In this document: piece after piece, positions 54,398-64,000 of the stretch
Layout: every line of letters starts with the position of its first letter
How positions within the stretch are numbered: position 1 is the stretch's first letter
Origin: Dichetophora obliterata
Lineage: Eukaryota; Arthropoda; Insecta; Diptera; Sciomyzidae
Direction: 5' to 3'
Assembly (NCBI GenBank): GCA_963920525.1
Contig: OY986435.1
Span: 103,329,615 to 103,393,614 of the forward strand
Length of the DNA: 64,000 nucleotides
Made by a program: the position numbers and the translations under genes
Notes under the pieces: model-generated
What the model saw: only the letters and a program-made list of their open reading frames with translations
Database searches by the model: none
What the model was told of the DNA's origin: nothing

Positions 54398-54431
54398 CCC
54401 AACTTGGTCAAAACACTATTCGCCGTTCTGC

Positions 54432-54569
54432 ATGCCGTTCTTCGAAAAACTAAAAGCAACACAAAAAATATCAAACCCTAAACCAGCAACTTCACAGTCA
54501 ACTGATTCCCCTTACAAACAATCAAGTCAACAACCACGGCGAGTGCATCGAAACATATCAAACAAATAA
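54432..54569 (+). CDS. 45-codon ORF in a candidate first exon (donor GTAAGT at 54601)
   Basis: ATG at 54432 begins MPFFEKLKATQKISNPKPAT, continues with a Ser/Gln-rich stretch and ends VHRNISNK-stop at 54569. A consensus donor GAG|GTAAGT follows at 54601, and a TATAAAA lies 35 bp upstream of the ATG. The codon composition (few Ile/Phe/Leu codons, many Ser/Gln/Pro/Lys) differs from the AT-rich noise around. It could be the leader exon of a plus-strand transcript with a short upstream ORF. No homologue is recognised. Confidence 0.3.
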   Translation: MPFFEKLKATQKISNPKPATSQSTDSPYKQSSQQPRRVHRNISNK

Positions 54570-54609
54570 AACACCCGCGTATAGCTAACTTTAGTGCGAG
54601 GTAAGTTAA

Positions 54610-55105
54610 AACGTAATAAAGGGCTCGACTAAAAATGTGAATGTATGTAGTTTGGTGCAAACGAAGTAAGTGGTACCGTATGTAATTAATTGACGACCTC
54701 ATCAAATAAATTTGAATAAGCCAAGAGGTTTTGTATTGATGTTAAAGGAATCGTGATTGACTTTCAACAACTACAGTGCTAAAAGCAACAGTTTTTATTT
54801 GACACTTTGTTGTAACCAAAAAATAGATTTAAAAAAATAAAGTTAAATTTGAACTTTTTGATGTTATTGGCCCTTGCTTGTTTTATTCTCTTGTTTAATT
54901 TCAAACTCCAATTTTTTATACCTCGGCAAGCACGTTTTTAAAATAACAATGAGGTGCACTCAAAAAATGATTCGTTTCAGGTTCAGGTTTTCAAGCAAAT
55001 AAACAATATCTCTCTAATTACAAATATAGTCAAAAATTAATAATGGCATATTTTAATTACTAAATTATTTTTATAATACTAAAAAAAATTATATTTTTGA
55101 AATAC
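54610..55105. other. unassigned AT-rich DNA
   Basis: No features recognised. Confidence 0.4.
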
Positions 55106-56437
55106 ACAGGGTGTCCGAATTTTAGTTGCTAATCTGCTAAGAGGTGATTCCTTGGCTTATTTTGAGCAAAAAATTGAATGGGTCTATTTTCAACATCCTC
55201 TGAGGTACAGGTGTTTAAAACAATGTGTTCGGTAAAGTAGGTGCTACCAAAGATAATACCATAGCCTTCAAAGTGTCAGACCTACGATAGTCCTGATATG
55301 GTTGTTGGACAGGATATTAATCAGGCTCTCTTTCGGTTGAAAATACAGTTGAAAATAGGGTGTGGAGATATGGCTCTGCAAAGTCAAAATTTTTTCATTT
55401 TTAATAATTTTTTTTATAAAAGTATGTTTTTCTCGAAAATTTGCCCTATTATTTTTTATTTTTTGTTTTTACTGATACCCTTGAAGATCTCCTACAAAGT
55501 TTTTACCTATGACGTCTTATTTAAATGATTTCTTTTTCAAAAATATTCTCTATGTAATTTTTTTTTACTAATAAATTTTTATGTACTAATTAATGAAATA
55601 AACATACTTTTTTATGACGAATTCGTATAAATCAATGACTTTTCGTTAATGATACATTAACATTAATAATAACAATAAAAATAATTAAATAATAATATAG
55701 AAGTTATAATGATTTCCTATTTGAAAATACTTGCTAAAATTAATACATAATATGCTAAACTTAATATTGTAAACTGTCGAAACTCAAGATAGAACTAATT
55801 TCATTACAAAATAGGTGCACTTATTTTATAATAATTTGTTTTTATGGAAGTTTCCATCAACACAATTATTACCAAAGAAATAATGTAGTATAAATCATAC
55901 TACAGGTCATGAGAAGTCATCAAAAAGTATGTTTATTTCATTAATTAGTACATAAAAATTTATTAGTAAAAAAAAACATTACATAGAGAATATTTAAAAA
56001 AAAAAATCATTTAAAAAAGACTTCACAGGTAAAAACTTTGTATGGAAACTTTGTAGGAGTAGGAGTAGGAGTAAAAATAAAAAAATAATAGGGCAAATTT
56101 TCGAGAAAAACATCCTTTTTTTAAATAAATTTTTAAAAATTAAAAAAATTTTAACTTTGCAGAGCCATATCTCCACACCCTATTTTCAATTTTCAGCTGT
56201 TATTGTACCGAAAGAGAGCCTGATTAATATCCTATCCAACAACCATATCAGGACTGTCATTAGTCTGATACTTTGGAAGCTATGGTATTATCTTTGGTAG
56301 CACCTACTTTACCGAACACATTTTTTAAACACCCTGTACCTCAGTGGATGTTGAAAATAGACCCCTCCCCCCCTACCATTAAATTTTTTTGCTCAAAATA
56401 AGCCAAGGAATCACCCCTTAGCGGATTAGCATCTCAA
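55106..56437. repeat. long inverted repeat, arms about 0.5 kb
   Basis: The left arm 55125-55625 and right arm 55915-56437 are complementary, with a spacer of about 290 bp. Matches include CTAATCTGCTAAG...GGTGATTCC outermost, GTAAAGTAGGTGCTACCAAA, GTGTGGAGATATGGCTCTGC and AAATTTGCCCTATTATTTTT. The left end carries an extra CAGGGTGTCCGAATTTTAG that the right lacks, so the right terminus is truncated or diverged. The right arm has a (GTAGGA)3 expansion at 56055-56073. Non-coding. Confidence 0.8.
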
Positions 56438-57298
56438 GCATAATATTTGAGCTTAATCAATACATACATTTAGTTTTTTGAAAATTTACCGCGTTGTAGA
56501 ATAAATTGAGTTTTGATTAAATTTTAATTTCACTGATTCTAGAGAATAAATTTATTTGTTCATCTTTTTTTAAATACTCACTTTAATCATGTTCGGCCAT
56601 TAGATACTACTAGTGTTCGCCAGTGGTGAAAATTAGACCATTTCACTTTGACCGTGCGACTTACACTATGACTTGAGTTCGCTTCTGTTCTCAGATGAGA
56701 GTAGAATGAGCAAAAAATTACTTTATTTTTAACCGACTTCAAAAAGAAGGAGGGTCTCAAGTTGGTTGGTTTCCTTTTTTTTTATTTTTTTTTATTTTTA
56801 GTGTGTCGCTCAATGTACTTTTGTGCATTCTGTACACAGTGGAAATATTAAAGTGAAATGTTTACTTCGTTGGTAATATGGAGAGAAAGGAATGCAGAAA
56901 ATAGTAACTACAAAAATAAAACTCCTTAGAAGAAATCTAAAAAAAAATAATTTGTTTGATTTTTGTTAATTGCAGACATATATGATGGTAGGAGAAAGAA
57001 AGAAAATTTTCCAAGTTTCTAGTAAGAGCTCACATGGCAAAACAAGCTAAGGCAGAATCATCTGATTGTACGGATTTACATTTACAATTCATTTACAATA
57101 AAAAATTTCATTTACAATAAAAAAACGACTTGATTTTTCATAAAATGGAACCGATATTTGAAGTTTTCGCGTATTTTATCTCCTGAACTAATTGAGAGCG
57201 ACATCTCTTTTTCATATTCAAGCTTAGGAGGCTCAAATTAATAATTAGGAGGCTCTTATTAATAAAAATAAGAAAAAAATATTTGGGTCAGGGCCTTA
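56438..57298. other. unassigned, includes ACCGACTTCAAAAAGAAGG
   Basis: The word at 56730-56749 followed by GAGGGTCTCAAGTTGG and T-runs is reminiscent of a common insect interspersed repeat, but the type is not identifiable. Confidence 0.3.
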
Positions 57299-57509
57299 AT
57301 GTAATATCTGTGTCGATAAGCAATAATCGCTTAAGTCGACTTAAGACCGAAGTCGATTAAGACGAAGCATGACCCTAGCCAAAGTAATGACATACAAACA
57401 AAAGACACTTTCTTATAACGTATATGGCGCTTGAAAACTTTGAAGCAAGATTTCTCGAAACTTTGAAATCAGACATAAGCTGTTATTGCTTATCGACACA
57501 GATATTACG
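57299..57509. repeat. short inverted repeat, 26-bp arms
   Basis: TAATATCTGTGTCGATAAGC at 57300 and its inverse ending near 57509 form a clean pair. The inner 57325-57365 also has CGCTTAAGTCGACTTAAG, a palindrome. MITE-sized, non-coding. Confidence 0.6.
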
Positions 57510-57699
57510 CTGAAATAACATTTACTTTTCCATATAATCAAAAGCGCTGCAAAGTATTTAAAATATTTCGTGATCACTTTACACAGAGCAGAGAAAAGTT
57601 GATAATAAAAATATACTACCAAAAAGGACAACCAAAAACCGACAGTCAACTATTATCACCGTAGCCGATTTTACTCCTGTTTTTTTTAATTTTTTATTG

Positions 57700-57960
57700 T
57701 TGGTATAATTTTGTTGAGGTGCATTTAAATGAACCATTTTTGCATCATTCGTCGGACTTAAATGCCTCTTAGAAACGAACCTTTTTTTCTTCGGAAATGA
57801 GTTAAGAAATGAACCATATAAAAGTTATTTTTCGGCACTCGGAAATGAGCCCTTTTTGCATCAATCGCCGGGCTGAATTGCCTCTCGAAAACGGACTTTT
57901 TTTGTTTAGAAATGAGTTAAAAAATGAATCTTTTTGAATTAATATTATTTATTAAAAAAA
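57700..57960. repeat. diverged tandem duplication, unit about 135 bp
   Basis: ATGAACCATTTTTGCATCAT and ATGAGCCCTTTTTGCATCAA start the two units, each continuing CG(T/C)CGG(A/G)CT..AAT(T)GCCTCT and AAATGAGTTAA. Reverse-complement words recur at 59190-59270, on the other side of the LINE fragment. Confidence 0.55.
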
Positions 57961-58560
57961 TTTATAGAATATTAAAAAAAATAATATTTCGTTTATCATA
58001 TAGATAATACTTAGTAAAATAAAGTAACTATATTCTATAATAATAGTTAAAGAGAAAGTTGCCAGCAGATTACTTAATGTTTGTAATGAATTCATTAATA
58101 TTTTAATTGAAATTTTAAGCAAAATCTAAATTTACAGCAAACACACCTGCTGTCAGGCATATCTAACTACTTCATTTGTACCAGTATTTTTAAAATTTTT
58201 CACCTTATGTTTGGTCCACAGTTAAACATGTATTTCATAAGTAAAACTATAGGTTTTAAAATAATTTGGCAGGTAGTTCGAACATAAAGTGACATATTTT
58301 AAAAATATCGGGGTTAAAATTATTGGGGAGCTTTTTTTGATTACTTTTTTGCATTGAATGTTGTCATAGTTTTCTTTCTATTTGGGCTTGGTCTAAATTT
58401 TTGGTAGAAATTTTGAAATGTTATGACAGACTTGTTGATAGATGAAAAGGAAAATAGTTTTTGGAACTTGTAGTAGTACATCCATCTCTCTTCTTATGGA
58501 GAGAATCAATTCGCACTGGTGAAAAAGTTTATATGACGTTTGTATGAAGGTTAATTTACT
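57961..58560. other. unassigned AT-rich DNA
   Basis: No gene or element end recognised. Confidence 0.4.
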
Positions 58561-58564
58561 ATTA

Positions 58565-59185
58565 TAAAAATATTTTTTTATTTTTTTATTTATTTATTTA
58601 AAGAAAAGGTTCACAAATAAGACAAAGTCTTTTAAACGCAGTAAGAATATAGATACATAACAAAATAACAAGTGATAAACAACAAAAAAAATAATGAAAA
58701 ATTTAACTTAATACATTAATATCATTTAACTAAAAGATCTAATCAAAATAATAATTAATTCAAAATTAATTCAAACAAAAATCGAAAAATCGACAAAATC
58801 AAGAATAACAACAAATAAAGATTAAGTAATTTTAATTAAATTTAAAACTTAAGAGAAATGTTGGAAAATTATATGCTTAAAGTTGCGTTTAGTTGTAATA
58901 CTTTTTATATTTAAAGGCAGTGAATTCCACAATCTGATGGCGTTCACGTAAAAGAGTATGTTAGAGTTTAAAAAAATTATAAGTAGGGATTAAAAGATTC
59001 AGATTTCTAGTTGACCTACAAAATTGTAGCTTTTCAAATAAGTAATCAGGAGTACGAGTGCAGATCAGGTTGTGTAAAAAGATGCAGTTTTTAGCATCCA
59101 AATAGTTGAAGATGTTGCAACCGAGTACTTTGTTACTCAAGTGGCATTTTTTTCTAGTCTCTACAGGCACAAATGTCAATATCAA
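58565..59185 (-). pseudogene. 3' end of a LINE: RT C-terminus plus UTR and A-rich tail
   Basis: The minus strand reads KCHLSNKVLGCNIFNYLDAK, FLHNLICTRTPDYLFEKLQF and RSTRNLNLLIPTYNF, then after a frameshift VNAIRLWNSLPLNIKSITT and a stop near 58853. NAIRLWNSLP is the familiar C-terminal end of Jockey/CR1-like reverse transcriptases. About 290 bp of UTR and an AAATAAATAAATAA tail (RC of 58565-58600) follow. The copy is 5'-truncated at about 59186, as usual for target-primed insertions. Likely related to the fragments at 38202-38840 and 62870-63448. Confidence 0.75.
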
Positions 59186-59189
59186 ATTC

Positions 59190-60160
59190 CTTTTTTAACT
59201 CATTTTTGTTTATGAAAAAGGAATATTTGTGGTTCATTTTTGAACTCATTTATGAAAAAAAATGTTTCGTTTATAAAATATTGTTTCTACTGATATCATA
59301 AAAATAATTTTTTTTTTTAACTTATTTAAGAATGCAAAAAAGAAACATTTATAATTCGTTTATATAGTTCATTTGCGAGGAATTTTTAGCTTCTAAAATG
59401 ATTTTTTTTTCAACTTAGAATAAGTTTTTATGAATTTCGCAAAAACAATACAGTTTTTATTTATGGGAAAAGTTTTCACGAATTTAGTCTTCTATAGAAA
59501 GCACTTTTATCGACAAAATAAAAAAAAACAAACATTAAAAAAAATTCTATCCGAAAACGTTCGCAAAAGTCTCACCTTACTCGAAACCTTCGCTTATGGT
59601 TCAGTGGGTAGTATATGTAACTTTTGAACTTTCAGAAATATCGATTCGGTGTCTAAAAAAATATAAAAAATTATTTATTCCTTGATAAAATCAAACTTTA
59701 CGGTACCATCAAGATTTAAAATTTCTTCTTTCTTGCTTACAGAGATACAAACTTTTCGATAACTTCATCGAAATCTATGTTCTTCTCTTAAATCAATTAA
59801 CCTCTTTGGCTTCAAAAGATAACATTGAGAGGTTTGTAAATCTTGACCATAAAGAACTTTGTTGACCGTTAATAATTTTATATCTATTGATGGTCTAGAA
59901 TTTTTATGAAATCGATTTTTTTTGTAAGGATACTGACGTTATTTCCGTTTTTTTTTAAATATATTTGTATCAGACAACAAAAATAAAATTCTAGTTTCGT
60001 GTGTGTAAATGTTTCTAATAAATGTTCTAATAAATCCTAATAAATGTTTCTCTGTTGAGACATTGTTTTCTGTATTATCAACTAGTTTTCTTGATTATGA
60101 CGTTATTTTACTGTGTGGATATTTTAACATAAATTTATTTTATTCCGAACTGCCTAAACA
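59190..60160. other. unassigned, with inverted partners of 57700-57960 and 40300-40350
   Basis: 59190-59270 contains reverse-complement words of the 57.7-kb duplication. GTAAGGATACTGACGTTATT at 59928 is the inverse of 40344-40363. No gene. Confidence 0.35.
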
Positions 60161-60375
60161 ATCTTAATATATAAAAGGCAAGCACGCTGCTCCGTGCTCA
60201 ATATCTCTTAAACTGTTCAGCCTGAAAGTATGCACATCTTAATACATAAAAGGCAAGCATACTGCTCCGCACACAGTATTTCTCAAACTGAAATTATTTT
60301 TTGACAGTAAAGTAATTAAACAAGACATACTTTTCTCAAAAATGTTCAGCCTGAAAGTATGCACAGAAAATGTAT
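60161..60375 (+). repeat. Helitron-like 5' end, duplicated in tandem
   Basis: TCTTAATATATAAAAGGCAA at 60161 and TCTTAATACATAAAAGGCAA at 60237, each followed by GCA..CTGCTCCG and CTCAAACTG. CAGCCTGAAAGTATGCACA also recurs (60219, 60349). TCTTAATATATAAAA is a frequent Helitron start. No 3' end found. Confidence 0.45.
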
Positions 60376-60635
60376 TTGATACTTATCAGTGACAATATTG
60401 GCTTTTTAATAATTTTTTTTTTTACAATAGTATGTTTTTGCTCCAACTAATCCTTTTATAAATAAGTAATGACGGATTTAATGAAATTCTTCGCAGCGAG
60501 CTATATGAGCGAGTTGCTAAGTTTTCAACACTGCTGCAATACTTAAAGTGTTATTTAAAGTAGTATATTTGTATTTTGCAAAAATCAAGTGAATAAAAAA
60601 TCAAGCCTTAAAAGAGAAGAAAGTGCTTTCGGCAA

Positions 60636-60712
60636 ATGGCTCCAAAAAGGAAGTGTGCGGAGGACCTGCGGAAGACAGGCTTTTATTCTAGTTACACAGA
60701 GTGTAATTTTTT
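60636..60712 (+). other. short open start MAPKRKCAEDLRKTGF, possibly a transposon exon
   Basis: ATG at 60636 in the context GGCAAATGG opens MAPKRKCAEDLRKTGFYSS, distinctly coding-like and GC-richer than the flanks. The frame then runs into the long-TIR element. Such MAPKRKC starts occur in some hAT-derived proteins (memory), but 20 residues are not enough to assign it. Confidence 0.25.
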
Positions 60713-62840
60713 AAGTCATAGCAAAATAACCATATACGGACATCACTACGTGATAAAAGACCAAAAAAAAAGACCCCTGTCTCCCAGTTTTGCCCAAAGT
60801 CCTCCAGGTTTTTTTTTATGGGCCCCAAAAGATGTGGGCCCTCGGTGTCATTTTTGCAAAAATATTATCATTTCCTCAAGCTCATATCTTGCAAACCGTT
60901 CGGAATTTTGATTTACTCTCTGAGGCAAAGTTGTAGCTCTTTTCATAAAGAACAAAAATTGTGAACATATAAAATCAAAGAACTTCATCTTCAAGGTCAA
61001 AATCGTAAAAAACCTTAAAAAAATTAGCGAAAAATGACCCAAAATGCGTTTTTTTTATTTTCCGCTTTTACGAACAAATTTACTTTATGAAAAATGCGCC
61101 AAATTTCTTTAGCCTGGTAGGGCTTACAGCGCTGATTAAAACTCCAAAGTTTTTTTAAGGAGGCCGATCCAACTTCTTGAGATATAGGCCTTTATAGCTT
61201 GAGTATATAATCGCTTATATCTCACCCGATTCTTATCCGATCTGGTTGAGATAGGTATCGTTGAGAAGACCTTTGAAAACGCTATAAATCTGTATATAAA
61301 TAAGTTAATTTTTATTAACTCATTGGGGCAAATTAAAAAAAAAAGATTTTTTAACCTCAATTTTTTAATAAAAATCTGGTTTTCTCAAAAATCAGCCCTA
61401 GTAAAAAAAACATTGAAGTGTAAGAAAATAAGCGATTTCTTAAAAAAAAAGTTGATTTCAAAACTTTGAACGTAAATAATTGTCAGTCAGGAGGCCGAGT
61501 GTGTGAGTGCACTGTACCTTCACTGATAGTAAGTGCATTCTAATAAAAATTCTCAAGCTGGTGGGTGAGTTCCCGTGCTCAAACTGTTAAACAACTACCT
61601 GGAAGTAAACATCTGCATTGAATTCACATAGAAACAACCCAAAATATAAAAAAAAAAATACCTGGAAACACAGTTTAGCTCTTGTCATAAAGATGAAATT
61701 GTGAACATATACAATCAAAAAAACTTCTATCAAAAAACTACCTGAAAACAAACATCTGCATGGAATTCACATTGTAGCTCTTTAAAAGATAAACATTCAT
61801 GTTTAATGTCTTGTATGTTTAATCAACGCTCAAAAATTAAATATGCCTGGCCAGAACCATGGCACAGGCAATGCAGTAAGTTCAGCACACGCAACAAGGG
61901 ACGCAGCACACAATATAAGAGCGACACGATGCTCACATCGAGGCATTACACAGCGCGACGTCAAAGAGAGCTCAGCGGTGAAAGTTATAAAGTGTAAGTA
62001 AAAAAAGTGAAAGTGCTACAGCATAATTCGCACACAACATTGGCAACTGACAATTTCAATATGCAGTAATAGTATAACAATGGCCGCATTCTAGCCGAAA
62101 AAGTGCTCAAGTAGCGAAGTAGCATAAAATATTTTCGCTATATAAATTGTGACATCTCAAGGAACATGTTCTGTGAGAGCATACCATTCAGCCCGAAAGT
62201 TGTGGAACAGTTCTTGAGCACTTTTTCGGCTAGAATGCGGCCAATGAAACCTACAACATGCCTTTTCACTTACGGGAGAAGGCTTTATAGTATCTCAATG
62301 TTGAAGTTAAGAAAAAACAAATGAAATTAAAAAATTTTCGGGAAATTTTTCACTTTTGCGGCTACCTAAGCGCTACCTAAACGGTGTTAAGAATCATTCC
62401 TAGGAAGTTCATATGTTCTAAAAAGTTGTTTATTGATATCTTAGATTTATTTTTGTAGTTGATTATTTCCATGAATTTTGAACTGTTTGCTACCTATGGA
62501 CCTAAACAGGGGAAAAAAGGTAAAAAATTGAATTTTTTAAATTTTTTGCGATTTTGACGTTGAAGATGAAGTTTTTTTGATTTTATATGTTCACAATTTT
62601 TGTTTTTTATGACAAGAGCTACAACTTTGCGTCAGAGAGTAAATCAAAATTCCGAACGGTTTGCAAGATATGAGCTTGAGAAAATGATAATTTTTTTGCA
62701 AAAATGACACCGAGGCCCCACATCTTTGGGGGCCCATAAAAAAAACTGTTGGACTTTGGGCAAAACTGGGAGACAAGGGTCTTCTTTTTGGTCTTTTATC
62801 ACGTAGTGGTGTCCGTATATGGTTATTTTTTTCGTGTTGC
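60710..62840. mobile_element. element with long TIRs, about 2.1 kb
   Basis: 60722-61000 and 62550-62832 are inverted copies: ACCATATACGGACA outermost, then ACTACGTGATAAAAGACC, CCCAGTTTTGCCCAAAGTCC, AACCGTTCGGAATTTTGAT and TTGTGAACATATAAAATCAA. The ends may continue to CACAG..GTG. The interior holds a diverged direct duplication (CATCTGCATTGAATTCACAT near 61611 and 61757) and a nested MITE. No transposase and no convincing TSD. Confidence 0.65.
62081..62243. repeat. MITE with 31-bp perfect TIRs, nested
   Basis: TGGCCGCATTCTAGCCGAAA and following AAGTGCTCAAG at 62081-62111 are exactly inverted at 62213-62243. The centre is 101 bp of AT-rich sequence. Perfect TIRs imply recent insertion into the 2.1-kb element. 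Confidence 0.8.
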
Positions 62841-62869
62841 ACTGTGTTATTGTATAACAACATATCTTC

Positions 62870-63448
62870 CTAAGGCTTGCCTTTTGAAAATAATTATATG
62901 CCCACTCGCTTATCCAATAACACTACTCCTAGTCTGCTTGACTTTTTTATAGTTTCTGATCCGTCTGTCGTTTCTTTTTTCAATATATTGTGCTTTGTCT
63001 CTAATCACGATTTGATTTTGTGCACGTTAAATGTCAATTTGTCTCGCTTAGTTGTTCCAAATACTTTTTCTTATTGTAATTTTTAGAATATAAATTATCC
63101 GTCTCTCTTCCGTGATGTATCCTTGTTATCGTTTAATGACTGTTTTCTATGCTTAATTTCCTCTAAGAACCCATTAAATTTCTGTTTGATAAACATGTTC
63201 CTGTACGTAGTTGTAGAAAAAACAATATTTCGTGTCCCTGGTTTTCCCAGAATATCCTGTCTGTCATTAAAAAAAGAAACCAGTTACGTAATACTTGGCG
63301 GCTAAACCCCTCCGAAGTGAACTGGGAAGCTTATAGAATGGCGAGGAATGAAGCCGTCTTTGTAACTAGACAAGCTAAAACGCGCTTTTATTCAAATTAA
63401 CTTAAGCTCTCTCTTCCAAGTAAAGTGCTTTGGAATAATATCAAAAGC
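62870..63448 (+). pseudogene. LINE fragment: end of APE endonuclease and start of RT linker
   Basis: Plus frames give PTRLSNNTTPSLLDFFIVSD, VSNHDLILCTLNVN (the SDH-like end of APE, here NHD), then NPSEVNWEAYRMARNEAVFV, TRQAKTRFYSN and LPSKVLWNNIKSL, the linker typical of Jockey/CR1-like ORF2 before the RT. Two or three frameshifts. It begins just outside the long-TIR element and is cut at 63448, where a different element starts. RT motifs are absent. Confidence 0.7.
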
Positions 63449-63863
63449 CTTAAGCCTGGTTTTCACTTGGTCATTTTTCAATGACAAATGTAGTCAGGCT
63501 AATGGAAACGTATTGTCATTTACATTTGTTGTCATATATGACTACTGATTGTCATATGAAATCACAAACAAGTGAGAACAGATAAACTTTTGCTTGTCAA
63601 TCAATATATCGTTGTATGACAAGAAAAATCGAAATGCCAACATGTTGGCATTTTGTGTCAGTTGTTGCCTGCAAAAAATTTTGTTTTAAATTTTTTGGTT
63701 TCACTGCTGGCAAAGTTTTTGAAATATTGTTATTTTAATTGGATTAAAAAGGAAGTACACTTAAACAGGTATTATTGCAGTGCCCGGTGTTGCTTCAAGG
63801 GGATTTGTCGCAGGACAGATTTTCGGGATTCGCGATATTGCGGTCGCTTTGTCAGGAGTTGTC
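63449..63863 (+). mobile_element. left end of an element inserted in the LINE, leaving the right edge
   Basis: LINE similarity stops at AAGCCTGGTTTTCACTTGG. The following sequence has TGTCAT/ATGACA words in both orientations (63480-63560, 63615) and leads into an open frame. GCCTGGTTTTCAC resembles PIF/Harbinger-type termini and the ends at 34552 and 37217. The right end is beyond the window. Confidence 0.4.
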
Positions 63864-64000
63864 ATGGAAAGCACTTGCAGTCGCCTTGTCAGAAGCCTGT
63901 CCAGTTGGGAGCAGCAAGACGTAGACAGGCTGCTGGCGGAGCAACTGCAGCGGCGCGTATCTTGCGATAGAACGTGGCGGTGGTTCATTTCGAACCAACA
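63864..64000 (+). CDS. N-terminal part of an unidentified protein, cut by the window edge
   Basis: ATG at 63864 begins MESTCSRLVRSLSSWEQQDV, then DRLLAEQLQRRVSC and RTWRWFISNQ at the edge, with no stop in 45 codons. The local GC content is well above the 30-35 percent of the surroundings, and the frame is open upstream to about 63775 (VPGVASRGFVAGQIFG), so the true start could be earlier or an exon start after TTATTGCAG (63780). Helical, Arg/Leu/Gln-rich; no family recognised. By position it may be the protein of the element beginning at 63449. Confidence 0.4.
   Translation, partial: MESTCSRLVRSLSSWEQQDVDRLLAEQLQRRVSCDRTWRWFISNQ

Noticed and set aside
63653..63970. 105-aa plus-strand ORF with RRRQAAGGATAAARILR end
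   Set aside because: Its frame crosses AT-rich non-coding sequence and then reads the GC-rich part out of register. The alternative frame from 63864 looks more protein-like.

Overview
The window is AT-rich, repeat-dense nuclear DNA from an insect, most probably a higher fly (Diptera, Brachycera). The basis is: split exons with ordinary GT-AG splice sites; an exon of a conserved animal C2-domain exocytosis protein; DD34D and DD41D mariner-type transposons (DD41D elements are known from tephritid and other flies); Helitrons, hAT-type elements and a gypsy-type LTR. Species cannot be read from the sequence. There is no CRISPR array, operon, rRNA gene or intact tRNA gene. Element boundaries below were read by eye from terminal repeats and target-site duplications (TSDs).

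Genes. Two minus-strand exons are well supported. Exon B (9581-9921) encodes the start of a C2 domain typical of the Munc13-4/BAIAP3 family (fly 'unc-13 homolog 4B', staccato). Exon A (51731-52010) encodes an acidic linker, ends in phase 0, and matches the phase-0 start of exon B. If they are joined, 9922-51730 is one intron of about 41.8 kb, and nearly everything in the window is intronic or flanking mobile DNA. Weaker gene-like pieces are a TATA box plus short ORF and splice donor at 54391-54600 (+), and an open frame running off the right edge (63864-64000, +).

Layout. 1-436: 5' LTR, primer-binding site and leader of a gypsy/errantivirus-type retrotransposon leaving the left edge (minus). 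585-2850: several copies of a palindromic repeat family and a 550-bp hairpin element. 3373-4163: short hAT-type element. 6815-12431: two Helitron copies, the first carrying a 1-kb hAT-type insertion, on either side of exon B. 12470-13370: cluster of small palindromic MITEs. 14475-17072: a 1286-bp mariner and a DD41D element side by side. 17640-20073: RTE-like LINE remnant. 22270-26624: MITEs, a tRNA-like segment and a dead Tc1-like element. 27117-29120: giant hairpin with arms of about 0.9 kb. 31974-33268: second DD41D copy. 34552-39000: MITEs, a dead hAT transposase and a LINE endonuclease fragment. 39564-42051: hAT-type element containing a complete SINE with a 15-bp TSD. 42814-44828: Helitron (minus). 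45300-46790: rearranged paralogue of the 12.5-13.1 kb block. 48042-50335: a third DD41D transposon split by two nested insertions. 50394-50742: nearly perfect palindromic element with a 16-bp TSD. 52-63 kb: more hairpin elements and two further LINE fragments.

No transposase or reverse transcriptase here looks fully intact: each has stops, frameshifts, deletions or a lost catalytic residue. The most unusual signal is the palindromic family at 602-1023, 1260-1620 and 50394-50742. It combines hairpin structure with long TSDs (13-17 bp) and one-sided truncation, which is not how ordinary DNA-transposon MITEs behave.
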